64,000 nt of DNA from Sphingopyxis sp. H050 (GCF_001468265.1 NZ_LNRZ01000004.1:124001-188000); one strand, 5' to 3'. Counted from the stretch's first letter, positions 55,499-64,000 are shown. Numbers and translations: made by a program. Notes: generated by a model from the letters alone, not told the origin.

Positions 55499-55519
55499 CA
55501 CAATGTTCAAAACGTTCCA

Positions 55520-55546
55520 CGGCGCCGTCGCAAGACGGCGCCGTTT
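55520..55546 (+). terminator. Rho-independent terminator after the thiolase gene
   Basis: CGGCGCCGTC (55520-55529), tetraloop GCAA and GACGGCGCCG (55534-55543) are followed by TTTCG, 22 bases past the thiolase stop. Confidence 0.8.
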
Positions 55547-55690
55547 CGTCGTTTTGACCGCGACAAATTGCGACACTAATGACCTGAAAATAAACGACCC
55601 ATTCGGGAACAATTCAAATCGACTCGCGTAGACCAATCCTCGTCATCGGGCAGATCCTCTCCCCCTGACCGATTGAAAAGGAATGGCACA

Positions 55691-56158
55691 ATGAAGAAGA
55701 TGCAATTTCTCACCGCCGGCCTGATCGCCGCGATGATGGTTCCAGCGGCCGCGCAGGCACAGACTCGCGATATTCGCGAAGACCGCCGCGATGTCCGCGA
55801 GGAACGTCGTGAACTTCGCGATGCCCAGCGCTATGGTGACCGCAAGGACGTCCGCGAGGAACGCCGGGAGTATAATGATGCGCGCCGTGACCTTCGCGAA
55901 AGCCAGCGCGACTGGCGCCGCGACACGCGCTATTCGAATTATCGCGCCCCGTTCCGATATCAGCAATTCAGTGTCGGCGCGACGCTGCGCCCGAACTATT
56001 ATGCGCCCAGCTATCGCCCGACATGGGATAGCCGTTGGGGCGTACCGCGGGCTGGCCGCAACCTGACCTACGTCCGTCACTATAACGACCTGCTGCTCGT
56101 CAACGAGCGCAACGGCCGGGTGGTGAAGGTCTATCGTAACCACTTCCGCTGGCGCTAA
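55691..56158 (+). CDS. RcnB-family periplasmic protein
   Basis: This 155-residue precursor has a signal peptide ending AAQAQ, then a highly charged repeat region (REDRRDVREERREL, then RKDVREERREYNDARRDLRE, likely a long helix). The C-terminal RcnB-type domain ends LLLVNERNGRVVKVYRNHFR. RcnB-like proteins influence Ni/Co homeostasis; many sphingomonad copies have unproven roles. The ATG at 55691 follows AAAGGAA; an earlier in-frame ATG would disrupt the signal. Confidence 0.8.
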   Translation: MKKMQFLTAGLIAAMMVPAAAQAQTRDIREDRRDVREERRELRDAQRYGDRKDVREERREYNDARRDLRESQRDWRRDTRYSNYRAPFRYQQFSVGATLRPNYYAPSYRPTWDSRWGVPRAGRNLTYVRHYNDLLLVNERNGRVVKVYRNHFRWR

Positions 56159-56175
56159 GCCAGGGGGATGGTGAA

Positions 56176-56204
56176 GGGCCGGGCGGAAACGCCCGGCCCT
56201 TTTT
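56176..56204 (+). terminator. Rho-independent terminator after the RcnB-like gene
   Basis: GGGCCGGGCG (56176-56185), loop GAAA and CGCCCGGCCC (56190-56199) are followed directly by TTTTT. Confidence 0.9.
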
Positions 56205-56275
56205 CGTGCGCCTTTTCCTTTGCCGCCCCTCCTCGATCGGCGTAACTTTGCCTTTCTTTGATGGGGAGGGAAGTC

Positions 56276-56671
56276 ATGAAAAAGCTTGCGTTGATTGCGG
56301 CCTTGTCGCTGCTGGCGGCCTGTTCGCAAAAGGCTGAAGAGAAAAAGGAAGTTGCGGCCGAGCCCGCCGCGGAGGCAGCCCCGGCGCCAGCCGCCGACTC
56401 GGGCACTCAGCCGGGCACTTACGACGTCAAAATGGCCGATGGCACGATGGCGACGACCACGATCAACGCCGACGGCACCTATGTCGACACCGATCCCAAG
56501 GGCAAAGAGGTTAAAGGCCTTTACGCCAGCCACGATGGCAAGGATTGCTTTGATCCCGAGGGTGATGCGCCGGGCATGTGCTGGGCGGTGGGCAAAGCCG
56601 GTGCCGACGGCAGTTTCACTGCCACGGCTGACGACGGCACTGTTGTGACGGTCACCCCGAAGAAGAAATAA
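56276..56671 (+). CDS. Small lipoprotein, function unknown
   Basis: This 131-residue protein has a lipobox (LLAAC, then SQKAEEKKE). An Ala/Pro/Glu-rich spacer leads to a small repetitive beta domain (GTYDVKMADGTMATTTINAD, TYVDTDPKGKEVKGLY) with two Cys near ASHDGKDCFDPEGDAPGMCW. It is common in sphingomonads but I do not know its role. The start at 56276 is chosen for the signal peptide. Confidence 0.75.
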   Translation: MKKLALIAALSLLAACSQKAEEKKEVAAEPAAEAAPAPAADSGTQPGTYDVKMADGTMATTTINADGTYVDTDPKGKEVKGLYASHDGKDCFDPEGDAPGMCWAVGKAGADGSFTATADDGTVVTVTPKKK

Positions 56672-56693
56672 TTCCGCCGGCGCTGGGGCGACG

Positions 56694-57152
56694 TCAGTCG
56701 CCCCAGATATGGTCGGTCTGGATCCAACCCTTGCGACCCTTGACGTCGAACAGGCACCAGCCGTCCTTGCAGTCGGTGATGCGGCCGACGACGCCCGGCT
56801 GGGCGCGATAGGCGACAGCGGATGACAGGCTGGGCTCTTCGCGCATCGGCTGGATGCCGCCGGTGACGATCGCGGTGCGCGTGCGGCTGAGGAGCCGCGC
56901 CGCCATCCAGCCCGTCGTCCCGTCGGGATCCTCGATCTTGCGCCAGGTTTCGAAGCGCGCGACGACCTTTACCGGCAGATCCTTGCGGCGATATTCCCAT
57001 GTCACGGGCACGTCGGGCGACGGCCCTTTACGCATGCGGGCTTCATCGACGTTGATCGACGCCCAATAGGGCAGCTCGACGTCGGATTGCGCGACGGCCG
57101 GTCCCATGGCGGCCATCAGCGCTATCCCCAATAGAATCTGGCGGCTGGTCAT
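56694..57152 (-). CDS. Secreted protein with tandem bacterial SH3 domains
   Basis: This 152-residue protein has a signal peptide (ILLGIALMAAMGPAVAQ). Two SH3-like repeats follow: residues about 32-92 (ARMRKGPSPDVPVTWEYR, GTTGWMAARLLS) and about 95-150 (MREEPSLSSAVAYRAQPG, GWCLFDVKGRKGWIQTDHIW). It is probably periplasmic and may bind cell-wall peptides. It converges with the lipoprotein gene. Confidence 0.85.
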   Translation of the reverse strand: MTSRQILLGIALMAAMGPAVAQSDVELPYWASINVDEARMRKGPSPDVPVTWEYRRKDLPVKVVARFETWRKIEDPDGTTGWMAARLLSRTRTAIVTGGIQPMREEPSLSSAVAYRAQPGVVGRITDCKDGWCLFDVKGRKGWIQTDHIWGD

Positions 57153-57278
57153 CGCTCTGCCTTGTCAAACTCGCACCGGCTTTACAACCGCTCGCCGCGC
57201 AAAAGGCTGCGTTCGTCCCCAGCCTTTTCGGCGCCCGCCCCCTTGACCCTTCGCCGTGGGCGCGCTCTATCGGCGGCC

Positions 57279-58277
57279 ATGCCCGATTCATCCCGCCCGA
57301 AGCGCCCGCGCGTCATCGTCACCCGCCAGTTGATGCCGCATGTCGAGGCGCGCATGGCCGAACTGTTCGACGTGGCGCTGTCGGCGCAGGATCATGCCTT
57401 TACCAAGGACGAACTGAAGGCCGCAGTCGCTGATTGCGACGTCTTCGTGCCGACGGTGACCGACGAGATCGACGCGGAGGTCCTTGCGGCGGCGGGCGAC
57501 CGGCTGAAGCTGATCGCCAATTTCGGCGCCGGGGTCGATCATATCGACCTCGCCGCCGCACGCGCGAAGGGCATCATGGTGTCGAACACGCCGGGCGTCT
57601 TCACCGAAGACACCGCCGACATGACGATGGCGCTGATCCTCAGCGTCCCGCGTCGCCTCGCGGAAGGCGAAAAGCTGATGCGGTCGGGCCAATGGGCAGG
57701 CTGGGCGCCGAGCGCGATGCTCGGCCACCGCGTCGGCGGCAAGCTGCTCGGCATCATCGGCATGGGGCGCATTGGGCTGGCGGTCGCACGCCGCGCGCGG
57801 GCGTTCGGTCTGTCAATCCACTACCACAACCGCCGCCGCCTGCCCGAAGCGATCGAGGAGGAGCTGGGCGCTAGCTATCACGCGAGCGTCGACACGCTGC
57901 TGCGCATCAGCGACATCGTCTCGATCCACTGCCCGCATACGGCGGAAACGCACGAAATGGTCAACGCCGCGCGGATCGGGGCGATGAAGCCGACCGCCTA
58001 TCTGATCAACACCGCGCGCGGCGAAATCGTCGACGAAAAGGCGCTGATCGCGGCGCTGCAGACCGGCCGCATCGCGGGCGCAGGCCTCGACGTATATACG
58101 CACGAGCCCGCGGTCGACCCCGTGCTGCTCGCGCTCGACAATGTCGTGCTGCTCCCGCACCTCGGCTCGGCGACGATCGAGGGGCGCGAAGCCTCGGGCG
58201 AGAAGGTCATCGCCAACATCCGCGCTTGGTGCGACGGGCACAGGCCGCCCGATCAGGTGCTGGAGGGGTGGGCCTGA
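57279..58277 (+). CDS. D-2-hydroxyacid dehydrogenase (glyoxylate/hydroxypyruvate reductase type)
   Basis: This 332-residue NAD(P)-dependent enzyme has the Rossmann motif GIIGMGRIGLAVARRARAFG, catalytic Arg in NTARGEIVDE, Glu in DVYTHEP and His in LLPHLGSAT. It most resembles glyoxylate reductase/D-glycerate dehydrogenases. The ATG at 57279 gives the normal N terminus; the longer frame overlaps the divergent promoter region. Confidence 0.88.
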   Translation: MPDSSRPKRPRVIVTRQLMPHVEARMAELFDVALSAQDHAFTKDELKAAVADCDVFVPTVTDEIDAEVLAAAGDRLKLIANFGAGVDHIDLAAARAKGIMVSNTPGVFTEDTADMTMALILSVPRRLAEGEKLMRSGQWAGWAPSAMLGHRVGGKLLGIIGMGRIGLAVARRARAFGLSIHYHNRRRLPEAIEEELGASYHASVDTLLRISDIVSIHCPHTAETHEMVNAARIGAMKPTAYLINTARGEIVDEKALIAALQTGRIAGAGLDVYTHEPAVDPVLLALDNVVLLPHLGSATIEGREASGEKVIANIRAWCDGHRPPDQVLEGWA

Positions 58278-58284
58278 CCAATCC

Positions 58285-58360
58285 GTCGCCCCCGCGAAGG
58301 CGGGGGCCGTTGTCGGTATAGCGCCAAGCTGCCAGCGGCCCCCGCCTTCGCGGGGGCGAC
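58285..58360. repeat. 24-base inverted repeat (REP-like, also terminator)
   Basis: The arms 58285-58308 and 58337-58360 are exact inverses. Each contains the self-complementary core CCCCCGCGAAGGCGGGGG or its inverse, so each arm can also fold alone. It lies between convergent genes. Such sequences occur many times in sphingomonad genomes; here it may end transcription from both sides. Confidence 0.8.
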
Positions 58361-58365
58361 GCTGT

Positions 58366-59769
58366 TCAATCCCCCGTCAGAATCCGATCCACCAGCTGCT
58401 TCACCGTCGGGGTGAAGTTGTTCGAATAAAAGGGATCGGTCTTGAAGTTGAACGCTGCGTGGCCCGCGAACATCAGATTCTGTTCGACGTCGCCGCCGTG
58501 CGCGATGTCCTGCAGCGTCTTCTGGATGCAGAAGCTGCGCGGATCGGCGAGGTAGCCGGTCGAATAATCGTCATGGTCTTTCCATGCCGAAAAGCCGCAG
58601 TGCGACAGGCAGCCCATGCAGTCGGCCTGATCCTTGCGGATCACGGCCTTGTCGGTGTCGGTGACGAAGACGACGGTGTTGTCGGGCGTCTTGAGCGCTT
58701 CGGTATAGCCTTCGGCCACCCAGTCGCGCGCGCGGTCGCGGTCGTGCGGGGTGACCCAGAAATTCTTGCCCTTCACGCCGACGTCGAGCTGGACCACATG
58801 ATCGCCCGCTTCCTGCTTCGAATAGGGAATCTGGCGTTCCGAGCGCGCTTCGAGGTCGCGGAGAAACGGGTTGCGCACCGCGCTCGAATAAAAACCCGTC
58901 GGCGAGAAGCGGTGAAGCAGCACGTCGCCCTCGTCGAGGGTCCGGAGGCGGTCTTTCCACTCCTGCGGAATCGGGCTTTCCTCGGTCAGCAGCGGACGCG
59001 TGCCGTACTGGAAGACAATCTGGCCGAGCTCGGGATTGTCGATCCAATGCTCCCAGTCGCGCAGATACCAGACGCCGCCCGCCATCACGATCGGCACATC
59101 GTCCGAGATACCCTCAGCGCGCATCGTGTCGCGCAGCGCCTTGACGCGCGGATAGGGGTCTTCGGGCTTCAGCGGATCTTCAGCGTTCGACAGACCGTTG
59201 TGGCCGCCAGCGAGCCAGGGATCTTCATAGACCACCGCGCCCATCAGGTCGGCGACCTTCGAATAGGCGCGCTTCCACAGCGCGCGAAAAGCACGCGCCG
59301 ACGAGATGATCGGCAGATAATTGACGTTGTGGCGCGCCGCGATCTCACTAAGCTTATACGGCATGCCGGCGCCGCACGTGACGCCAGTGACAAGGCCTTT
59401 GGTGCGTTCGAGCACGCCCTCCAGCACCTGCTGAGCGCCACCCATTTCCCAAAGCACGTTGATGTTGATCGCGCCCTTGCCGCTCGCGACGTCATAGGCG
59501 CGCTTGACCTGCTCGACCGCGCCGTCGATCGCGTACTGGATCAGCTCCTCGTGGCGTTCCTTGCGCGTCAGCGCGCGGTATATTTGCGGAATGATCTTGC
59601 CATCGGCGTCGTAGCTGTCGGCGTTGACCGCCGACACGGTGCCGATCCCGCCCGCCGCGGCCCAAGCGCCGCTCGACATATGGTTGGTCGCCGACACGCC
59701 CTTGCCGCCCTCGACCAGCGGCCACACTTCCCGGCCGCCGTAAACGATGGGCTTCAAACCTTTGAACAC
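58366..59769 (-). CDS. Nitronate monooxygenase-like flavin enzyme
   Basis: This 467-residue TIM-barrel protein is of the nitronate monooxygenase/2-nitropropane dioxygenase type. KPIVYGGREVWPLVEGGKGV is at the start, LVTGVTCGAGMPYKLSEIA in the barrel, and IVMAGGVWYLRDWEHWID and QIVFQYGTRPLLTEESPIP near the FMN site. A C-terminal part carries Cys residues (DQADCMGCLSHCGFSAW), longer than in simple family members, so a different substrate is possible. Confidence 0.82.
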   Translation of the reverse strand: MFKGLKPIVYGGREVWPLVEGGKGVSATNHMSSGAWAAAGGIGTVSAVNADSYDADGKIIPQIYRALTRKERHEELIQYAIDGAVEQVKRAYDVASGKGAININVLWEMGGAQQVLEGVLERTKGLVTGVTCGAGMPYKLSEIAARHNVNYLPIISSARAFRALWKRAYSKVADLMGAVVYEDPWLAGGHNGLSNAEDPLKPEDPYPRVKALRDTMRAEGISDDVPIVMAGGVWYLRDWEHWIDNPELGQIVFQYGTRPLLTEESPIPQEWKDRLRTLDEGDVLLHRFSPTGFYSSAVRNPFLRDLEARSERQIPYSKQEAGDHVVQLDVGVKGKNFWVTPHDRDRARDWVAEGYTEALKTPDNTVVFVTDTDKAVIRKDQADCMGCLSHCGFSAWKDHDDYSTGYLADPRSFCIQKTLQDIAHGGDVEQNLMFAGHAAFNFKTDPFYSNNFTPTVKQLVDRILTGD

Positions 59770-59867
59770 GTTAAACCTCTTTCTCTCCAGCCGCGGCTCT
59801 TTGCCAGCAGGCCCCCGTTTGCCGCTTCCGTAAGCGGAAGCATGCCGTGAAAGTCAATGGCCGCGCG

Positions 59868-61013
59868 CTATTCCCCGCAGAAGAGGCGGCGACCCTTAAG
59901 CGCGCGACCATAGAGATTTTCGTAAGCGGCGACCATGGTTGATTCGTCGAAGCGGGCAGCGGCCACTTCGCGGTTTGCGTGGCCGATGCGGGCGCGGAGT
60001 TCGGCGTCTTCGGCCAGCGACGCCAAGGCCTTGCGGAACGCCGCGTCGTCGCTGGCGATGAAGGGACAGTTCCGCCCCGACACCATCGCGGCGACGTCGC
60101 CGACGTCGGGGCTGACGACCGGGAGACCAGCCGCCATCGCCTCGATCACAGCGATCGGCGCCTGCTCGCTTTGCGATGACAGCGCGAGCAGATCAAAGTG
60201 GCCGATCCACTTGTGCGGCTGGGCCATGAAGCCGGGCATGACGAGCCGGTCGGCGATGCCGCAAGCCGCGGCTTCGGCCGTGATCGCCTCACGCTCGGGC
60301 CCCTCCCCCACGATCACCAGCCGGACGTTGGGCGGCAACGTCGCGACCGCGCGCACCAGCCGCGGCATATCCTTGACCTTGCGGAGCCCTGCGACGGTCC
60401 CGACGACGACCTCGCCCTCGCGCCGCTCGAAGCCGGGGATCGGAACCGCCGGCCCCTTTGCATAGGAAGCGACGTCGATACCGTTGCGGATCAGCTGAAC
60501 GCGCCGCCGCTTGCCCCATTCGTCGGCGGCGATCCGTTCGAGCAAAGTCGACGGCACCACCAGCGCCTCGGTCGTAGGCAGCGCGAGGCGGCGAAAGCTG
60601 CTCCGCTTCCAGTTACGCCGAACGCTCTCATCCTCGTTGAAGCCATCTTCATGATGGATCATCGGCGGCAGGTTCCGGAAGGGCGAGAACAGGCGATGCG
60701 CCATCACCCCGTCCATCGAACCCCAATTATAACTGAGCACAAGGTCGAAGCGGCGCATGTAGCGCGCCAGCGCGCGATAGCGCCCTAGGCCCGGCTTGCC
60801 GTGGAGCGGCGGCGCGTCGGCGGGAAAGCGCACGTCGATGCCCCGATCGATCGCATCGCGTGCGCCCGTCGCCTGGGGCACCGCCGATATAATGACGTGC
60901 CGCGCTCGCGGCCCCATGAGATTCATCAGGCGGACAGCGCGCGCTTCTTTGCCGCCCAGCGAAAAGCTGGAATGAAGGTGCAGGATACGCACGGGAGTGC
61001 GGGCGCCGGTCAC
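59868..61013 (-). CDS. Group 1-like glycosyltransferase
   Basis: This 381-residue GT-B fold protein has RILHLHSSFSLGGKEARAVR at the N terminus, and VVVGTVAGLRKVKDMPRLVR, LVIVGEGPEREAITAEAA and PIAVIEAMAAGLPVVSPDVG in the GT4 C-terminal domain. It transfers an unknown sugar, perhaps for a surface polysaccharide. The start is a GTG (61013) that overlaps the stop of the hydrolase gene (GTGA); the frame further upstream is not coding. Confidence 0.87.
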   Translation of the reverse strand: MTGARTPVRILHLHSSFSLGGKEARAVRLMNLMGPRARHVIISAVPQATGARDAIDRGIDVRFPADAPPLHGKPGLGRYRALARYMRRFDLVLSYNWGSMDGVMAHRLFSPFRNLPPMIHHEDGFNEDESVRRNWKRSSFRRLALPTTEALVVPSTLLERIAADEWGKRRRVQLIRNGIDVASYAKGPAVPIPGFERREGEVVVGTVAGLRKVKDMPRLVRAVATLPPNVRLVIVGEGPEREAITAEAAACGIADRLVMPGFMAQPHKWIGHFDLLALSSQSEQAPIAVIEAMAAGLPVVSPDVGDVAAMVSGRNCPFIASDDAAFRKALASLAEDAELRARIGHANREVAAARFDESTMVAAYENLYGRALKGRRLFCGE

Positions 61014-61777
61014 GCGGCGGGCAGCTCCGCGATCCAGGCGCCGATCGCCGTGCGCGCCTTGGCCTCGTCCATCGTCGGCGCATGGCCGACGCCGGGAATC
61101 TCGACTAGCCGGGCGTTTGGCAGCGCTTTCGCCATTTTCTTGCCCGCCGCCCCCGACAGGATGTCGGACAGCGCCCCCCGCAACACCAGCACCGGCACGT
61201 CGCCGAGCGCCCGGTAGGCGGGCCACAGATCGACGCCTGCATCGCCGCCGTTCGGCACCCGCAGCGGCGCCGCGATCTGCTTGTCGTAATCGGTGACGAT
61301 CCGCCCCTCCTGCGTCAGGCGGTGCGTGCGCTTGGTGATGCGCAGCCAGTCGTGGATGTCGTAGCCGGGATAGACGGCGGCATTAAGGTCGGCATAGGCG
61401 CGCGCTGCGTGGATCCAGGTGGGCTGGCTGCCCCCAGCGCCGATATAGTCGCGAATGCGTTCGAGCCCCGCCGCTTCCAGCTCCGGCCCGACGTCATTGA
61501 GCACAGCACCGACGATGCGACCCGGTTGGGTCGCGGCGAGCAGCATCGAGACGAGCCCGCCGAGCGAGGTGCCTACGGTCGCAAAGCGCTTGATCTTCAT
61601 CTCGTCCAACAACGCGACGATGTCCTGCACATAGGTCAGCGGGACATAGGTCATCGGGTCCTTGGCATAAGCGCTTTCGCCGCGTCCGCGAAATTCTGCG
61701 ACGATCACCCGGCGCTTTGCCGCCATGACGGGCGCCAATCCCTCGAAATCCCGCGCGTTGCGCGCAAGACCGGGCAT
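61010..61777 (-). CDS. Alpha/beta hydrolase (5' end uncertain)
   Basis: From the first ATG (61777) the protein has 255 residues: VIVAEFRGRGESAYAKDP, nucleophile elbow GTSLGGLVSM with the Ser, Asp in the LVLRGALSDILS region and His in PGVGHAPTMDEA. The family N terminus appears to continue upstream in frame (DDHYWWSHDGVRLHARIYAG, PPILC), up to an ATT at 61906 with AAGGGGA seven bases before it, and no ATG/GTG/TTG exists there. The true start may be that ATT, or there is an upstream frame error. Confidence 0.8.
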   Translation of the reverse strand: MPGLARNARDFEGLAPVMAAKRRVIVAEFRGRGESAYAKDPMTYVPLTYVQDIVALLDEMKIKRFATVGTSLGGLVSMLLAATQPGRIVGAVLNDVGPELEAAGLERIRDYIGAGGSQPTWIHAARAYADLNAAVYPGYDIHDWLRITKRTHRLTQEGRIVTDYDKQIAAPLRVPNGGDAGVDLWPAYRALGDVPVLVLRGALSDILSGAAGKKMAKALPNARLVEIPGVGHAPTMDEAKARTAIGAWIAELPAA

Positions 61778-62035
61778 GCAGAGGATCGGCGGCAGGGCGT
61801 CGCCGCCCTTTGGACCAGCATAGATGCGCGCATGCAGGCGGACGCCATCGTGCGACCACCAATAATGGTCGTCCCAATCGCGCTTGATATCCTGCCTCGC
61901 CGAAATCGCGCGTCCCCTTCATTACGGCCCCCGCCCGTCTATCGCCAACCTGCGCGCGCGGTGCAAGACATGCTTCGCCGAAATGGGGTGGAGCGGTTGC
62001 CGCCATCGGCTTTCGCCGATATGAGGCGGAAGACC

Positions 62036-63481
62036 ATGAGCGACGAGCTGATTTCCTTCGAACCCGCGACCGGCAACGAGCTGTGGCGCGGCCGGGTGAG
62101 CGACGTCGATCAGGAGGTCGAGGTGGCGCGGCGCGCCTGGCCCGAATGGGCCGCGAAAGCTGTCACCTTCCGCTCCGAGACGCTCCGTCGCTTCGCCGAC
62201 CGGGTGAAGGCCGAGAGCGAAACACTCGCCGACCTCATCGCGCGGGAGACCGGCAAGCCGCTTTGGGAAGCGCGTACCGAGGTCGAATCGGTTGCCAACA
62301 AGGTCGATATTTCGATCAAATCCTATGGCGAGCGCACACCCAACCGGCGGATCGAAGGCGCGATGGGCCTTCGCAACGCCGTGCGCCACAAGCCGCACGG
62401 CGCGCTGGCCGTGCTGGGTCCCTATAATTTCCCGGCCCACCTGCCGAACGGCCATATCGTCCCCGCATTGCTCGCTGGCAATTCGGTGGTGTTCAAGCCG
62501 TCCGAAAAGACGCCGGCGGTTGGCGCTAAGCTGGTCGAACTGTTCCACAGCGCAGGCGTTCCGCAAGAGGTGCTGCGCCTGGTCATCGGCGGGCCCGAAG
62601 TGGGCAAGGCGTTGGCCGCGCACGATGGCCTCGACGGGCTGCTCTTCACCGGCTCGGCGCGCACGGGGCTCGCGCTCAATCGGCAATTCGCCGACAAGCC
62701 CGGCAAAATCCTCGCGCTAGAGATGGGCGGTAACAATCCGATCGTCGTGTGGGACACGGCCGACATCGCGACCGCTGCGATCCTGGTCGTTCAGTCGGCG
62801 TTTCTTAGCGCCGGGCAACGGTGCAGCAATGCGCGCCGCCTGATCGTCAAGGATGCGATGGCCGACGCGTTGATCGAAGAGGTCAGAACCCTTGCGAGTA
62901 GGCTGATCGTCGACCATCCGCATGCCGACCCCGCGCCCTATATGGGGCCGGTAATCGACAATGAGGCGGCCGATCATCTGACCGAGAGCTTCCTGATCCT
63001 GATGTCGAACGGCGGCCAGGTGATCCGTCATATGTCGCGGCCGGTAACGGGGCGGCCTTTCCTGACCCCCGGCATCATAGATGTGACGTCGATGCCCGAA
63101 CGTCCCGACATTGAGCTGTTCGGGCCGCTGTTGCAGGTCGTCCGTGTCGAAACCTTCGAGGCGGCGATCGCCGAGGCGAACAACACCAGCTTTGGCCTGT
63201 CGGCCTCGCTGATTGGGGCTACACCGAAGCTTTACGACCAGTTCTGGGCAAATGCCCGCGCGGGCGTTATCAACTGGAACCGGCCGACCAATGGCGCCTC
63301 CTCAGCTGCGCCCTTCGGCGGTATCGGCCTGTCGGGCAACCACCGCCCCAGCGCCTTCTATGCCGCCGATTATTGCGCTTACCCCGTGGCAAGCGCCGAG
63401 AGCGACGCGATCCGCGCCTCGATCGGGGTGGGGTTGCGCGATCCCGAGGGATCGCAGCTGATCACGAAAAAGTATCTGTAA
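62036..63481 (+). CDS. astD: N-succinylglutamate 5-semialdehyde dehydrogenase
   Basis: This 481-residue ALDH of the arginine succinyltransferase pathway oxidises succinylglutamate semialdehyde to succinylglutamate. Motifs: ALAVLGPYNFPAHLPNGHIV, ILALEMGGNNPIVVWD with the catalytic Glu, catalytic Cys in SAGQRCSNARRL, and MPERPDIELFGPLLQVVRVE. No other ast gene lies in the window. The ATG at 62036 is used; ATG 62021 is possible. Confidence 0.9.
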   Translation: MSDELISFEPATGNELWRGRVSDVDQEVEVARRAWPEWAAKAVTFRSETLRRFADRVKAESETLADLIARETGKPLWEARTEVESVANKVDISIKSYGERTPNRRIEGAMGLRNAVRHKPHGALAVLGPYNFPAHLPNGHIVPALLAGNSVVFKPSEKTPAVGAKLVELFHSAGVPQEVLRLVIGGPEVGKALAAHDGLDGLLFTGSARTGLALNRQFADKPGKILALEMGGNNPIVVWDTADIATAAILVVQSAFLSAGQRCSNARRLIVKDAMADALIEEVRTLASRLIVDHPHADPAPYMGPVIDNEAADHLTESFLILMSNGGQVIRHMSRPVTGRPFLTPGIIDVTSMPERPDIELFGPLLQVVRVETFEAAIAEANNTSFGLSASLIGATPKLYDQFWANARAGVINWNRPTNGASSAAPFGGIGLSGNHRPSAFYAADYCAYPVASAESDAIRASIGVGLRDPEGSQLITKKYL

Positions 63482-63660
63482 TTTTCGGCATTGCGAGGAG
63501 CCGAAGGCGACGCGCCAGTCCAGAGTCGCCTAAACCGCTCTGGATCGCGTCGCTCCGCTCGCGATGAAGAGCGAGAAGAAATCAGCGCCCAAATTTACCT
63601 TCATCAGCGTCAATAAAGCCTGCTTTGCCATTCGCGGCATGCGGGGCCACCTATGCTCCG
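63482..63660. other. Intergenic region before cobA
   Basis: No gene or riboswitch is recognised. A degenerate inverted repeat around CCAGAG/CTCTGG (63520-63545) is followed by a GCGAGC-rich segment, like short dispersed repeats common between sphingomonad genes. Confidence 0.35.
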
Positions 63661-64000
63661 ATGGAAAAGTCCCTCCCCTCCGCGGGCAAATTATGGCTCG
63701 TCGGTGCCGGTCCCGGCGATCCCGACCTACTGACGGTGCGCGCCGCGCGGTTGCTGTCGATGGCCGACCTCGTCGTTCACGACGGGCTGGTCGGTGACGG
63801 CGTGCTCGCGCTGATTCCGGACGGCGTCGAACGCATCTCGGTCGCCAAGCAGCGCAGTCGTCACACGATGAGGCAGGAGTTGATCAACGAGCTCCTCGTC
63901 CGCGAAACGCTCGCGGGCAAGCAGGTTGTGCGGCTGAAGGGCGGCGATCCGTTCATTTTCGGCCGCGGCGGCGAGGAACTCGAGGCTGCACGCGAAGCGG
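63661..64000 (+). CDS. cobA: Uroporphyrinogen-III C-methyltransferase (N-terminal part; runs off the right edge)
   Basis: The 113 visible residues show the SUMT family pattern: KLWLVGAGPGDPDLLTVRAA (SAM-binding loop), LSMADLVVHDGLV and VVRLKGGDPFIFGRGGEE. This enzyme makes precorrin-2 for siroheme or cobalamin. The C-terminal part and any operon partners lie beyond the window. Confidence 0.9.
   Translation, partial: MEKSLPSAGKLWLVGAGPGDPDLLTVRAARLLSMADLVVHDGLVGDGVLALIPDGVERISVAKQRSRHTMRQELINELLVRETLAGKQVVRLKGGDPFIFGRGGEELEAAREA

Noticed and set aside
54089..55636. 515-codon frame antisense to the thiolase
   Set aside because: Shadow frame that also reads through the terminator hairpin.
58141..59850. 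569-codon frame antisense to the nitronate monooxygenase-like gene
   Set aside because: Shadow frame crossing the 24-base inverted repeat; no domain.

Overview
The window is GC-rich alphaproteobacterial DNA. Gene content (RcnB-like protein, arginine-catabolic AstD, thiolase, VirB-type conjugation genes next to DUF736, ParB-like and ArdC genes) fits a Sphingomonadaceae genome, perhaps Sphingopyxis; the sequence alone does not settle the genus. About 51.6 kb looks like one end of an integrative and conjugative element (ICE). The last 12.4 kb looks like host chromosome. The left end of the element lies outside the window.

Region by region. (1) 1-14.2 kb, copper/metal resistance: a partial multicopper oxidase and a TolC protein with a His-rich tail, next to a CnrY/CnrX/CnrH-like anti-sigma, metal sensor and ECF sigma cassette. 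Divergent from these run copC-copD-P1B ATPase-DUF2933, small Cys/Met-rich secreted proteins, and a cusCBA-cusF-like RND efflux operon. An Lrp/AsnC regulator closes the block. (2) 14.9-27.5 kb, a full VirB/VirD4 type IV secretion operon (virB1 to virB11, an EexN-like lipoprotein, virD4, then a lone LPD7-domain protein). It is preceded by a hairpin that can hide the Shine-Dalgarno of an 18-codon leader ORF coupled to virB1. (3) 27.5-30.5 kb, chromate resistance: rhodanese-ChrB fusion, ChrA, and a Tat-exported Fe/Mn superoxide dismutase. (4) 30.7-32.4 kb, MOBP-like relaxase, MobC-like partner and a candidate oriT with an IncP/Ti-type nic sequence. (5) 32.4-39.7 kb, predicted leading region: DUF1289-like protein, HTH regulator, SulP transporter, DUF736, ParB-like protein, DUF2958 and ArdC antirestriction protein. 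(6) 40.3-49.8 kb, defence island: a Fic protein in one operon with a Gabija-like pair (OLD-family nuclease and UvrD-like helicase). Next come an HTH regulator and an OGG-like glycosylase, then a four-gene operon encoding a Gly-rich small protein, a PfkB/nucleoside-deoxyribosyltransferase fusion, a QueC-like enzyme and a SagB-type nitroreductase. This last cluster is the best candidate for an undescribed system. (7) 50.0-51.65 kb, integration end: intact tRNA-Leu(CAA), tyrosine recombinase, and the 5' half of a second tRNA-Leu(CAA) broken at its anticodon stem. (8) 51.7-64 kb, chromosomal genes: coniferyl-aldehyde-type dehydrogenase, a lone TIR-domain protein, thiolase, RcnB-like protein, lipoprotein, SH3 protein, D-2-hydroxyacid dehydrogenase, nitronate monooxygenase-like enzyme, glycosyltransferase, alpha/beta hydrolase, AstD and a partial CobA.

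How it fits together: the element moves by its own relaxase and type IV secretion system. By the predicted nick, ArdC and the defence genes enter a recipient early, and transfer and metal genes enter late. The cargo protects the host from copper and chromate and probably from phages. All functions are read from motifs and gene order; no database search was run.
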